Below, piece by piece: positions 43,545-53,814 of a stretch of 64,000 nt of DNA (positions within the stretch are counted from its first letter, which is position 1; each line of letters begins with the position of its first letter). The position numbers were made by a program, and so were the translations under genes. The stretch covers positions 119,479,874-119,543,873 of the forward strand of contig OY757011.1 in the NCBI GenBank assembly GCA_963580285.1, given 5' to 3'. The notes under the pieces were generated by a model. That model made no database searches. It worked only from the letters and a program-made list of their open reading frames with translations, and was not told the origin of the DNA. Source of the stretch: Lucinisca nassula (Eukaryota > Mollusca > Bivalvia > Lucinida > Lucinidae).

Positions 43545-43659
43545 TATTTTCAAGAACGTATACGGTTGTAAAACAAAAGAAGTCCATTCTATAAACACCG
43601 GAGTGAAATGGTTAAAACTTAGATGTTATCTTGTGCAACGAACAGCTAAGGGTAGCCGT

Positions 43660-43905
43660 GTGACAGGGTGTGTGACATAGTGCATTTTTTTCACATCTCC
43701 AAAATGGCTACAATTCCGATGAAAATCCATGACATTTGCTCTTATTTATACTACAAACATAGGTTGTGGGCACTCTAACGAGTACCCGCAACCTTTGCCT
43801 TGGAGCAGAAATAAGAAAAATAATGTATACCCTCATAAACCACAAATTTCTCTATAGAAAGTGGGGTTTAGGGGTATTCATTCCATGGACTTGTTCACGT
43901 GATGA
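43660..43905. mobile_element. D2 palindromic MITE, core deleted
   Basis: GTGTGACATAGTGCATTTTT on the left; ACAAACATAGGTTGTGGGCA joins directly to CTCTAACGAGTACCCGCAAC, so half of the core hairpin is gone. Right end CATGGACTTGTTCACGTGAT. Confidence 0.72.
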
Positions 43906-44352
43906 TATTCACAGTCTGGTCTTATCTATGGACAATAGTATAAGTGAATGAAGAGGACTTCTAAGCAGTGAAACTCTGTGTTAACAGCTTGGATGCGAGC
44001 GGGCTGATCAGTCTTTGAAAATGATTGTGGAGACATTGTTATGTCCCGGCTACCAGACGCAGGTAAAAGCCAGCACAGGCGAAACAGTTTGTGCGTGCGA
44101 ATAATGTATGTGGGATTCGTGCCTACTCAAATTCGACCCCTCACTACATGTATATACTTTTTCAGACACTTACTGATTTATGAAAAGCGATTACACTGGT
44201 AAATCTGCGCATATTCGCAGTCACACCAGTATCTTCATTGTTCAAAGAATAGCAAAAAGACCTTTTTTCTCACAGACCGGCATATTTATAGACAAACTCA
44301 AGAGGCTGTCTGACATTAACAACATCTCAATTGTCATAGAAAAATTACTTAC

Positions 44353-44509
44353 AAGCTTTACATGGATCCATGTAAATATCATTTGATGTTTTATGTGGAT
44401 ACGTTCCATATCTTGGAGAGTTTTCGATAAGTCCAACTTTTGCACGCCTTTCACAGTATACACACACAAATCCTTGAAAAAGCAAAAATATCCAAGTTCT
44501 TTGTGACAT
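44353..44509 (-). CDS. Candidate first coding exon with signal peptide
   Basis: Seen: on the minus strand ATG at 44509 opens a frame of 52 codons plus one base, ending at a GTAAGT donor (GTAAGT follows 44353). The N-terminus MSQRTWIFLLFQGFVCVYC has a polar start, a hydrophobic core and a small/Cys end, as in a cleaved signal peptide. The following part (ERRAKVGLIENSPRYGTYPH) is hydrophilic and ends MDPCKA. No in-frame stop until just past the donor (TAA two codons on). Inference: exon 1 of a secreted or type I membrane protein. The family is not recognised and exon 2 was not located downstream. Chance ORFs of this size are common, so the support is the coincidence of signal peptide, reading-frame end and consensus donor. 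Confidence 0.4.
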
Positions 44510-44987
44510 TCTGTTGAAAATTAATTTAACTCCAGCTAAAATACACACACTTTACATCAGATAGCTTTTTTCTCCTTTTCTTATTTTTAATCCTAAACCT
44601 TAGCACTTGTATAACAATAATAATAAATTGGACGGACTATTTGTTAGAGCGTAAATCTCCGTAGTTCACAATACGATCGGCTTTGAGTGAATGATTCGGT
44701 CCGCTTTAAGTCAGTCTGTTTTACAATGTGCGCTAAAAGGATTTATTGGCGCATGCTAGTTTTATCGTCAAACTATCATATTTTTCAGTTTTTCGTCTTT
44801 GTGCCATCTCCTATCAGGTTTAAATGATACAATACTTGTCAAGCACAAAATCCAATGCACTTAAGGCAAATGGATACATTTGACACATTTCCCGCCATAT
44901 TTTACAAGGAAGACCACTCTCGGGACTCCATCTCGTCAGCCCATAAATTGCCCCCCCCCCCCCCTCTTAGAAACGGTTTAATCTTAA

Positions 44988-45187
44988 GGGGAATGGGAAC
45001 ACCTGGCAGATTTTTCCGCAATTTTTCAAATCTTCCTGTTCGCTTTTCTATAAGCCGCCGAAAAATGGGTTAACTCTTAATGGAAAGAATTTGCTCCTAA
45101 TCCTTTAAGAGTTGACCCCTATTGACATGGGAGCGGACAAAAATACTTTTGAAGGAGTTGCCTCCCCTGATAGTGTTCCCATTCCCC
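44988..45187. mobile_element. E MITE, TTAA-flanked, internally shortened
   Basis: TTAA at 44984-44987 and 45188-45191. Ends GGGGAATGGGAACACC and GTGTTCCCATTCCCC. The core hairpin has lost part of its right-hand AAATTCTTTCC arm. Confidence 0.85.
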
Positions 45188-45191
45188 TTAA

Positions 45192-46275
45192 AAGAAAAAT
45201 CTTAAGGGAAGAAGCAAAGGAGCAAATCCTTTCCTTTAAGAGCCAACACTTATTGATGAAGGTGACAGAATGTGTTTCCTATATCGTCTTTCATCAGACC
45301 TGTTATTCTTTTCCCGGTTATCCCCCATGTAAAAACGTCGGGAATGCGCTAGGTGACTTAAATTAAGAGCACGGCGGGTGCGTGAGATTTTTTTTAATTA
45401 TGTAGCACGCGCCATCGAGATAGTATTATTTACAAGAAATCGCAGAGAAATTCACATAATACAATGTAAATATTTATAATGAAAATCTCCGATATGAGAT
45501 ATCTGGTTATCTTTCCTTTATCCTGGCTACAATAATTATTCAAACATTATATAACTGTCTATATATCAGTAGTTTCAACGGCAATTTACTGGATATTAAT
45601 AATATTCAAGATTTTCCGATACCTTTTATACCTGGATGTTGACATATATTTGAGTACACATTTCGAAATGCTTTAAAGTGAAAGTAGCTTTTTGTTAAAG
45701 GCTCATTAAAATTTGTTTATGGATGCAACATGTCTATCCTTTAGTATACTGCTATAATTATTTTTCAAAAGATTGATATAAAGATGTATACGTCCTGATG
45801 CACTCCCAAACTTATCCCTTTCAGAGTGCGAAATAAAAGTTATTATATAAAATTATACGAGTTATATGGTAATAATTCAAAGTTGGGAAGGATAAGTGGC
45901 TCCTTAGCGACCCCTTGCAGTGTGTGAAGGATATGATCCAGTTTTGAAAGCCGCGTGATGGTTGGTGCTCTTGTCCTTCAACAGTTTTAAGTGCAAAACA
46001 TGATGAAAAAATGCACCCAAAGGCATGAAGAGCAATGTTTTAATCCTATAAGCATCCCACTATAAAGATAAAGAAAGTCCCGTCCATAGTTACTTCCTGT
46101 TTTCAAACGTTTTCTCCGTTGAAAACCGACGGGATTATTTTATGTGTGTATGTGAATGCCAAAGTGCATGTATATGTGTGTATACGGCATATCTTGAGCA
46201 ACGTTTCCTAATTATTTAAGGGGCTTCTCGATGCACGACGGCCTTATTATAAAAAAGAAAACATATGATCGTGTC
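45192..46275. other. No gene or repeat recognised
   Basis: Over 1 kb of AT-rich, unique-looking DNA. A weak second E-like segment (AGGAGCAAATCCTTTCCTTT) lies at 45219-45245. No frame longer than about 80 codons with recognisable content. Confidence 0.5.
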
Positions 46276-46279
46276 TTAA

Positions 46280-46512
46280 GAGGAATGGATACACCTTTAG
46301 GGGAGGAAACTCCTGCAAAAGTATTTTGTCTCCCATGTCAATAGTGGTCAACTCTTGCAGGAAAGAATTTGCTCTTGAGGTGCAAATTCTTTCCTTTAAG
46401 AGTAGACCCCTTATTCGGTGGGACTGAGCCAATCGAAAAGCGAACAGGAAGTCCCGGAAGTTGTCTCCCTTTGAAAAATTGCGGGAAAATGTGTTAGGTA
46501 TTCCCATTCCCC
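46280..46512. mobile_element. E MITE, complete, TTAA-flanked
   Basis: TTAA at 46276-46279 and 46513-46516. Ends GAGGAATGGATACACC and GGTATTCCCATTCCCC. Hairpin AGGAAAGAATTTGCTC / GTGCAAATTCTTTCC kept. Confidence 0.85.
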
Positions 46513-46919
46513 TTAAGCTCAGAACTTTCCTGTTCTCTGCATACAGTGCCATATACGGTGAAATTTCAATGGCTCGAAACATTTCGATACATTTTTTAAT
46601 TTTTCGGGAGAGGGGAGCTGTGGGTTAACTGTATCGATTCCTGTTCATTGCCTTCACTTCTATTCTGAAGCACCGAGGATCGGAATACGGACATATTTTC
46701 GATTTTCTTTGGTTTAAACAATATTTATTTCAAATTTGATTCATTTACAATATATATATATAATACGATATGGCTAAAGGATCTGACAGTAAGCCTTGTG
46801 GCTTATAGACGTCATCTCCTTGGAACAACATAGTGTGTGCAATATTTGAGTAGCAAGACTGTAAATATTGAAATAAAGTAGCTGTGTGTGACATACATAC
46901 ATATATACGTTCAAACATA

Positions 46920-47007
46920 CATGCATACAGACGGACAGACAGACGGACAGACAGACATACACAGACAGACACAGACAGACAAATTCAGATGAGTAACTGT
47001 GACATAC

Positions 47008-47094
<87 letters not shown>
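46920..47094. repeat. Compound microsatellite, (ACAG/ACGG)n then (GA)n
   Basis: ACAGACGGACAGACAGACGG units to 46980, then a pure (GA)n run of about 84 bp at 47011-47094. The long dinucleotide run is likely length-variable. Confidence 0.95.
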
Positions 47095-47096
<2 letters not shown>

Positions 47097-47217
47097 TTTG
47101 ACTGAACACCTACATAAAACTTACATGGGAAACTATAAAAATAGACTTCTACCAGAGCTGAGAAATTTACGTTATAATGTATTGTTGGCTAGGCTAGGCT
47201 GTCTTAACCCTTATTTT

Positions 47218-47382
47218 GCTGAATGTTCAATTAAGTCACACCCATTCCCATTTCTGACTTAAACAAATGAGATTGCTTGATTTAATTTGTTCTTACAAAT
47301 TCAGAAACTGACTCGCAAACATGGTAGATCCTGGTCAGATGGCTTCTGATCTGGATCTACACTGTTTGCAGAAGGATACGGA
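47218..47382. mobile_element. G MITE subtype, right end decayed
   Basis: TTAA at 47214-47217 and 47383-47386. Left end CCCTTATTTTGCTGAATG matches the 29298 copy read from its right end. Hairpin GTAGATCCTGGTCAGATGGC. The right end AAGGATACGGA is degenerate. It abuts the 3' end of the LINE remnant. Confidence 0.7.
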
Positions 47383-48118
47383 TTAAACAAATCTTCCGGA
47401 TTTGACAATGAAGTCTTGCACTTTTAGGAATAGCGATTGGTTCTCATGTGGTGCAAGGTTGGTTTTTCCAAACAATAGATCGCTGAGAGTAAAATTGTTT
47501 AGGTCACGTGGTAAGTATATTTCCCTGGCAACTGAATAGTTAGCACATGAGAACAGAAAATGTTTTGCACTATCAAACTCTCCGCAATGACAAGATGGGC
47601 TTGAAACAATATTTTTACGATACAGATCGGAATTAAGTGAACTACAACCCATTCTTAGTCTAGCATGAAGAATTTGACCAATACGCGCACCAGTATTAAA
47701 ATATTTAGGAGGCACTGTGGCGTTTCTGTTTAAGGCGCGTTTGAAAGAAGCTACAGATGTCGCTTCTTTTACATCGTTGGGAAGGTTGTTCCAGGCACGT
47801 ATTGTCGACGGAAAAAAAGAATCCAGGAATAGGCTTGTTTTAGCTCTATAAGTTAGGATATGATCAGAATTTCGAAGATTCTTGAAGAGTAGCAGGGACC
47901 AAGTCAAAGAGATATTCTGGTGCGATACCGTGTAGAGCTTTGTAAAACACTACCAATTTATGCTTGTTCCGACGACTTTGGAGAGACTCCCAACATAGTT
48001 CTGAGAATAGTTTTTCAACACTGCATAATTTGGTTGCTCCTGTTATTATTCGAGCAGCTTCGACATGAATTGCATCGATTTTCTTTAAAATAAAGATTTG
48101 TAAATGTGTGACTTCATC
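47383..48118 (-). pseudogene. LINE ORF2 C-terminal fragment
   Basis: The upstream frame (48148-47864) gives DAIHVEAARIITGATKLCSV and RRNKHKLVVFYKALHGIAPE YL; the downstream frame (47907-47383) gives FFPSTIRAWNNLPNDVKEAT, ASFKRALNR and a Cys/His cluster CHCGEFDSAKHFLFSC. This is the standard region after the reverse transcriptase domain of animal non-LTR elements, ending in a CCHC-type knuckle. The two frames differ by one base in the overlap, so the copy is frameshifted. The 5' side is cut by the J MITE at 48122; endonuclease and RT domains are absent. Confidence 0.75.
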
Positions 48119-48121
48119 AAG

Positions 48122-48230
48122 CCCAGCGGGCAAATGACGTCTAAGCAACGTCTAAGCACCGTCGATTCAACGACATGACGTTGCATCGACGTTTATATGA
48201 CGTTGCAAACATGTTGTGTGACCCGCTGGG
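48122..48230. mobile_element. J MITE, complete, 109 bp
   Basis: Ends CCCAGCGGGCAAATGACG and TGTGACCCGCTGGG. Interior of ACGTCTAAGC and GACGTTGCATCGACG repeats. It separates the LINE remnant from a half D-type hairpin (AGGCGATTCTAATGAGTACA). Confidence 0.75.
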
Positions 48231-48317
48231 AGGCGATTCTAATGAGTACACACAACATACATTTTATAGAGAAAACAAGAAAGAACTCTCTTAGTTATCC
48301 TAAATATACTGATATCT

Positions 48318-48724
48318 GGACCCAGTTGTTCAAAGCCTCGTTAGCTTATCGAGCTCGATAGTGATCAAATGAGCCCCGCCAAGCTAATTTGTGTCTTCGA
48401 GCATTCCGTCATGACAGATTTTAACTGCGCATGCCCAGCCATTCAGAGGGGCCAGGGATATGGCTTTCTGTCTGAAGGTTCCTCTTGATTCACTGCTTGT
48501 ATGAGCGAGCAGCGAAGGTTCTGGCGAGACTGCGCGGATGCGCAGGCTCGCCTGAACCTTCGCTGCTCGCATAGGCGATAAGTACCAAAATCGCTTGAGG
48601 GGGCCCAAATTGTTAACTATTCTAGCAAGTTGAATACCCCAAAATGTGTTGTTTTTGCTGAAAAATAAGCATATATGCCATATTAAACTAATGACGTCGA
48701 TATAGTTTTGAACAACTGGCCCCT
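48318..48724. mobile_element. H MITE hosting an F MITE
   Basis: Ends GGACCCAGTTGTTCAAA and TTTTGAACAACTGGCCCC. The arm GATCAAAT|TGTTAACTATTC is interrupted at 48371-48606 by F with an AAAT duplication. Without F, H is about 167 bp. Confidence 0.8.
48371..48606. mobile_element. F MITE with AAAT duplication
   Basis: Ends GAGCCCCGCCAAGCTAATTT and AAATCGCTTGAGGGGGCCC, flanked by AAAT at 48367-48370 and 48607-48610. Hairpin GCGAGCAGCGAAGGTTCTGG around TGCGCGGATGCGCA. Confidence 0.88.
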
Positions 48725-48784
48725 GGAGTTTTGGGGCATCAGAACCAGTCATCAGTGTTGGTGTCATTGGAGTTTCACTATGCA

Positions 48785-49083
48785 TTCGACCCCGCCCATC
48801 GGGGGTGGAGAAATAGATCGGGCTGCATGACGCTTCCACACAGAGCTGAAACTGACCACAATTGAGTACTGGTTAACCGCTTAGAAGGACTGAGCCTGCC
48901 CAGGCAAAGTGGTGTGAGTTAGACCATCAAATGCATATAACCTTTTGGTTTCATTGGATGGCAGGGCTTGAGATGCCATTTCATCTCAATGTCGGGTAAA
49001 AAGTCCCACACAATTGGAAGCAACGTCTCCAAAATGACCTAAATAGTGTTGATGGGGACGTTAAACCTCAATTCAGTCTATCA
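48785..49083 (+). mobile_element. SINE-A with 11-bp TSD
   Basis: TTCGACCCCGCCCATCGGGG to GGGGACGTTAAACCTCAATT. TTCACTATGCA at 48774-48784 and 49084-49094. The tail is short and lacks the CAAA run. Confidence 0.9.
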
Positions 49084-49229
49084 TTCACTATGCAGTTTTA
49101 CAATGCACAGGATTAACCGTCTGCTGGAAAGGCGAAGAAAAAGAAAGCTTGGGGTCTGATTTAGAAAAACTTGTTTGCATTAACATTTTGCCTTATGTGT
49201 AAAGAGTGCATTACAGATTGACAAATAAT

Positions 49230-49563
49230 TCAATGGAAATTTTAAGTTGCCATCGCAACAAAACTAACGAGCCGAATTTCATAAAAAAACACAAATCCTG
49301 TTTGGCAGATACGGAAGCTTCAGCCTCATAGAGCATATGGTTTCTGAGGAGATGATTTTTAAGTATTTTTTCTGTTTCTTTTTTTTTCATTTTGGTTTCC
49401 ATGGCAACCAGTAAGAATGAGCAGTAAGCCTAAATATGACAGAAAGTAGATTGCATAAGGGACATTTCTATGAAAGTTTTGTCAAAATATCTGCAAAGAC
49501 TTGGCATTTATTGCCATCATTATAAGTCTATGGAATCTCTTAGTTGCATAGCAACCAAAGTAC

Positions 49564-49620
<57 letters not shown>

Positions 49621-49810
49621 TAATAATAATAATAAAACACGCACAAATTTTCAATCCCCAAGCCCAAGGATGCTACATATAGAATTTGAGATCAATCGGC
49701 CCATGCAGTGGCCGTTTAAAAGTGTTGACGCACGACGAGGGACGACGACGACGGACAGCTGTGTTTCCGTTAAGCGCCCGGAGCCGTTGGCTCTGTTGAG
49801 GTAAAAACCT
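49230..49810 (+). repeat. Bivalve-type repeat with AAT run and GACGACG end
   Basis: GTTGCCATCGCAAC at 49249 and GTTGCATAGCAACC at 49542 mark two related blocks. An (AAT)n run occupies 49565-49634. Then TTTGAGATCAATCGGCCCAT, a GACGACGACGACGGACAG run and a final GTTGGCTCTGTTGAGGTAAA. Non-coding interspersed repeat, boundaries approximate. Confidence 0.5.
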
Positions 49811-49826
49811 GCACATTTTTATCAGG

Positions 49827-50150
49827 CATCATGTTAACAAGTGCGTGATATGAGCACCCCTCTAAAGCCCACTTTATATAGAGCAAACTGGGGTTTACAG
49901 AGCTATACTTTATTTTGCTTATTTCTGCTTATTTCTTCCCAAGACATAGATTTTGGGTACTCGTTAGAATATTGAGGCGGTTGTGACGAGCACCACAGCC
50001 TATGTGATGAGTTTAAATAAGAAAAATGTCACAAAATACCATCAGAAAAGAAGCCATTTGGGGATATGAAAGAATGCACTATAACCCACGGGCGGGTTGT
50101 CGTAGTGAATCCATTTTGGAGTCATGAAAGAATGCATGATGTTACACGGG
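49827..50150. mobile_element. D2 MITE with duplicated right end
   Basis: Left end GCATCATGTTAACAAGTGCG, arm CAAACTGGGGTTTACAGAGC. The core is reduced to ACTCGTTAGAATATTGAGGC. The right end ATGAAAGAATGCACTATAAC occurs again at 50118-50150 (ATGAAAGAATGCATGATGTT). A further D-like hairpin (GCACCGCCCCACCGGC) is at 50300-50355. Confidence 0.65.
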
Positions 50151-51000
50151 TGTGCTAACAACCACCTTTTTTGTAATTATTTTTTATTACTTGGGTTGCT
50201 GTGTAACTAAAAGTTTCCATATAATTAACAACCCGACAAACTCTACTAAAACGGGGAACAGCAAGGTATATAAGTTTTTGAACTTATTTCTCAGGTGTAA
50301 ATTATGGGTATTTGTTAGCACCGCCCCACCGGCTCCACCGGGGCAGTTCTAATGAAAACCTTTAATCTATATAAGAGCGTACAAAAAGACAAAAAGATCG
50401 CAAATTGATGTGCCAAAAGCTATGATATTGTTTTGCATACGTGTGATACACCGTATCATACAGAAAGAGCGAAGAAAATGAAAACATTCTGAGACATGCG
50501 CAGAGAGGTCTGTTAAATCACGTTTCACGAAAAACAAATCACGAGTTTCATTAACAAAAAAACACATTCTGTTGATATACCCAAGTAAAATGTTCTGCGT
50601 GTGCATGGACACGTTCACACCGTGAAAACATCTCCTCACAAGTACGGATTTTACAAAAAAACACACCTAAAGATGTCGTCTGCTTATGTCGTCTGCTGAA
50701 TATTTTTACAAACTTTTTAAAAATATTTTTGCATACAGGCAAACAGTATGGATCCTGATCAGACGGCTCCTGGGACCACAATGTTTGCAAAAAAAAACTA
50801 ATTTTAAAGTACTTGGCAGACGACAAAGCAGACGACAAGTGTCGTGATTGGCATTTTATGGGTCAATAAAAATCATTAAATCTAATAATTATTGTGAATA
50901 TAGTATGACCGTTTTACTTTATAATGTTCTGTCTATGAAGAGGACTTAAACAGACCTGAAAACGGCAGCACGTGATAATAATTTCACGTTTCATAAGGTC

Positions 51001-51289
51001 TTTTGTTTGTTTGATTTGAGGTTTAACGTCCCCGTCAACACTGTCAAGGTCATTTTGGAGACGTTGCTTCCAATTTTGTGGGACTTTTACCCGGCATTGA
51101 GATGAAATGACATCTCAAGCTCTGTCGCCCAATGAAACCAATATGGTTTATCAACATGGACGGTCCGCCTCGCACCGCGGTTCCTGGACAGGCTTAGATC
51201 CTCCAAGCGGTTTACCAGTACTAGTGTGCGGGCCGGATTCAGCTCTGCGTGGAAGCATCATGCAGCCCATATATTTCTTCAAGCCCCTA
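51001..51289 (-). mobile_element. SINE-A, full length, 11-bp TSD
   Basis: TTTTGTTTGTTTGATTTGAG to TATATTTCTTCAAGCCCC. TTCATAAGGTC at 50990-51000 and 51290-51300. Closely resembles the 26048 copy, including TCCAAGCGGTTTACCAGTAC. Confidence 0.92.
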
Positions 51290-51310
51290 TTCATAAGGTC
51301 AATAATATTT

Positions 51311-51560
51311 TCCACGATCTTTACAAGGCCGTGTAATAAACAACCGGGAAAATCCCACTTAATATAAAAGTGAGATTTACATGGGTATGCCTTATTTTCT
51401 TTATATACGCTAAAACAAATATTGTGGGTACTCGTTAGAACCGCCTCAACGAGGCGGTTCTAAAGAGTACCGACAGTCTATGTTTGGAGCAGAAATAAGA
51501 AAATAAAATCCTGTTATTACATGGGGAAACTGTATCTTGAGCATGAAAGACAGAACTGTA
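51311..51560. mobile_element. D2 palindromic MITE
   Basis: Arm CCCACTTAATATAAAAGTGA, core GTACTCGTTAGAACCGCCTC and its partner at 51425-51470, then GGAGCAGAAATAAGAAAATA. Another decayed D2 follows at 51640-51790 (GCCCGTTAGAACCGCCTCAT). Confidence 0.7.
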
Positions 51561-51805
51561 TCAAATCCGTAATGCGTGATACAAGATTTTGTTGACATAA
51601 AGCTTAATTTACTGAGTTTAAAACTTTTTATTCCAATGGAAAATGAGTTATATTTTTCTTATCGTTCCCCCAAACATAGATTGAGGGTGCCCGTTAGAAC
51701 CGCCTCATCGAAGCGGGGTTGACATGACGAATCCCGAAAATCTATGTTTTGAGCTGAAAAAAAAAAGACAACCTATAGGTTGTAAACCCAATTTTTTCTC
51801 TTTAA

Positions 51806-52043
51806 GTGGAATCGGAACACCTTCAGGGGAGGTAACTTCTGCAAAAGCATTTTTGTGTCCCATGTCAATAGGATTCAACACTTAAATTTAGGAAAGAATT
51901 TGCTCCCGAAGAGCAAATTCTTTCCTTTAAGAGTAGACCCCTTTTTCAGTGGGACAGGGCTTATTGAAAAGCGAACAGGACGTCCCGAAAGTTGTCTCCC
52001 TTTGAAAAATGGTGAAAAAATCTGCCAGGTGTTCCCATTCCCC
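51806..52043. mobile_element. E MITE, complete, TTAA-flanked
   Basis: TTAA at 51802-51805 and 52044-52047. Ends GTGGAATCGGAACACC and GGTGTTCCCATTCCCC. Hairpin AGGAAAGAATTTGCTCCCGA and its partner kept. Confidence 0.85.
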
Positions 52044-52584
52044 TTAACTTAAATCATAACATTGAACGAAGACTAATCAGGCCAAAACCTTTAGAAATCC
52101 ATGCAGTTTGTTTGTTTGAATTGAGGGCTTGCGTCCCTGTCAACACCATTTAATTTTAGGTTATTTTGGAGACCTTACTTAAAATTTTGTTGGACTTATA
52201 CCCGACATTGAGATGAAATGACATCTCAAGCCTTACCGACCAAACACACCCATATAATGTATACAGGGACGATCTGACTCGCACTACTTTGCCTGGGTTG
52301 ACCGGTTGACCGGTTTACCAGTACTCATGTGCGGTCGATTTCAGCTCTTCGTGGTAGCATCATGCAACAAAATCTAATTTTTTTCCGAGCTCCGCGGCCC
52401 CCGCCCATAGGGGCTTGAGGAAATATATGGGCTACATGATGCTTCCACACAGAGCTGAATCCTGCCCGCACACTAGTACTGGTAAACAGCTTAGAGGATC
52501 TAAGCCTGTCCAGGAACCGCGGTGCGAGTCGGACCGCCAATGCTAATAAACCCTATTGGTTTCATTGGGCGACCGGGCTTGAGA

Positions 52585-52843
52585 AATCAGAAATAAATTA
52601 TTAGTTTAGACTCATTCTAGACAGGTTTTTAATTATTTGGACCCCATTTTGATTTATATCAGTCATTGAATCGACTGCTTATTCAAAATTCGTAAAATTG
52701 CAGTGTGTTTCCTCTGGCTTTCTTTGCCGGATCATTACAGGGTCACTGATGAGGCTTCATTAGCCGAAACTACGTAGTATGGCCCATCTTCTTTCTTATG
52801 AATGTTTTCATTGCTCTTAAAGGAACTCATTTTTGATTTTTAT
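52585..52843 (+). mobile_element. Ribozyme-bearing insert (retrozyme or Penelope-like fragment)
   Basis: A 259-bp segment foreign to SINE-A, bounded by TTGAGA at 52579-52584 and 52844-52849. It carries one hammerhead ribozyme core at 52740-52785. No open reading frame. In animals such ribozymes are known from Penelope-like element pseudo-LTRs and from small non-autonomous retrozymes; which applies cannot be told from one copy. A 5'-truncated Penelope-like copy or a solo retrozyme monomer would both fit. Confidence 0.6.
52740..52785 (+). ncRNA. Type I hammerhead ribozyme
   Basis: All conserved parts are present and pair. Stem I GGGTCA (52740-52745) pairs with TGGCCC (52780-52785), six pairs with one wobble. 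Core CTGATGA at 52746-52752. Stem II GGCT (52753-52756) / AGCC (52762-52765) with loop TCATT. Core GAAA at 52766-52769. Stem III is minimal, C52770-G52777 with a TACGTA segment, then U52778 A52779; cleavage is expected after A52779. A very short stem III is typical of hammerheads in metazoan retroelements. Self-cleavage is inferred from the fold, not shown. Confidence 0.85.
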
Positions 52844-53025
52844 TTGAGATGCCATTTCATCTCAATGTCGGACAATGTTGACGGGGACTTTAAATCAAAC
52901 AAAATCTCCGAGCTCCGATGGGCGGAGCCCTGAAATCTATGCTTCTTTTCAAGATTGACACAGTAAAACTTTTTTGACAAAATATCGCTGAATTCATTTG
53001 TCCACGTGTACGAGTATAGCATTTA

Positions 53026-53624
53026 CAGTAGAATTCCGCTAATAAGACAAATTCTGCTTAAAAAAACTTATTTAGTAGGTTGCAGTTATTCTTCCTTTGT
53101 GTTTTCTGCATATACTGTCCACTGGTCAGAGACCATATTTGGGACTCCTTTTGAACAGTCTCAAAGGTGGTCTTAAATAAATTGTATATCTGAGGCATGA
53201 AGGTGTTGGTTTATACAAGTTTCATCAGATTATCAAAAGTCCGTTTATAACGACCTTGTTAAACCCACACTATTGATTTGTGGTTTTCGTCCCTGTCAAC
53301 ACTATTTAGGTCATCTTGGAGACATTGCTTCCAATTTAGTGGTACTTTAATAGATAGAATCTGTCGTTAAAAATAATGTACAAAGTTTTAATGAAGTTCG
53401 TAAGAAAAATAATCAAATGCAGTACAATTCCACCATTAAAACCAACAAAAATTAATACTAATTCTGCTTTTTAAGGCATATTTACGAATCTGAAGTTATT
53501 CTTTTTTATGGTTTCTCCACCCAGTGTTCTCTAGTAAAAGACAACCTTTAAGACTTTTCAAAAGTGTTCTTAAAGACCACTTTTGAATAGTCCAAAAGGT
53601 GGTCTTTATATAGGAATTTTACTG
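53026..53624. mobile_element. I element, TA-flanked CAGT ends, with SINE-A fragment
   Basis: TA at 53024-53025 and 53625-53626. Ends CAGTAGAATTCC and GGAATTTTACTG, with related internal GGTGGTCTTAAATAA and AAAGGTGGTCTTTATATAGG. A minus-strand SINE-A 3' fragment (GTCCCTGTCAACACTATTTA) lies at 53272-53350. No transposase frame. Confidence 0.65.
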
Positions 53625-53814
53625 TATCCATGGCCAATGCAAAACTAACAAATCCAACTCCTGGAACCACAGATAAAATTCGGAAGAACCTCGTTTCCGA
53701 CAAATCGAGTTTGGAGTTTCTCTGTTTGCATGGACACCGATGTGAGACCATTTCATCTCATATGGGCGTGCTGCGCGTAGCCAAAACCACCCAGTAGCAG
53801 AAAGGTACAAAATA

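Larger units (their letters stand above)
52395..52906 (+). mobile_element. SINE-A nested in SINE-A, itself interrupted
   Basis: CGGCCCCCGCCCATAGGGGC to GGGCGACCGGGCTTGAGA, then after a 259-bp insert TTTGAGATGCCATTTCATCT to GTTGACGGGGACTTTAAATC. TCCGAGCTCCG at 52384-52394 and 52907-52917 is the duplicated target. A 3' internal deletion removes the GGAAGCAACGTCTCC region. Confidence 0.88.
52106..52926 (-). mobile_element. SINE-A, outermost of a three-deep nest
   Basis: Minus-strand copy: GTTTGTTTGAATTGAGGGCT to TCAGCTCTTCGTGGTAGCAT and TCCGAGCTCCG (52394), resuming ATGGGCGGAGCCC at 52918. A plus-strand SINE-A is inserted close to its 5' end with an 11-bp duplication. Confidence 0.85.

Noticed and set aside
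46999..47262. Arg/Glu and Ser/Leu repeat frames
   Set aside because: Direct translation of a (GA)n microsatellite.
50367..50838. Two overlapping minus-strand frames of 95-99 residues
   Set aside because: Different frames over the same DNA, no recognisable domain, and a G-type repeat hairpin lies inside.
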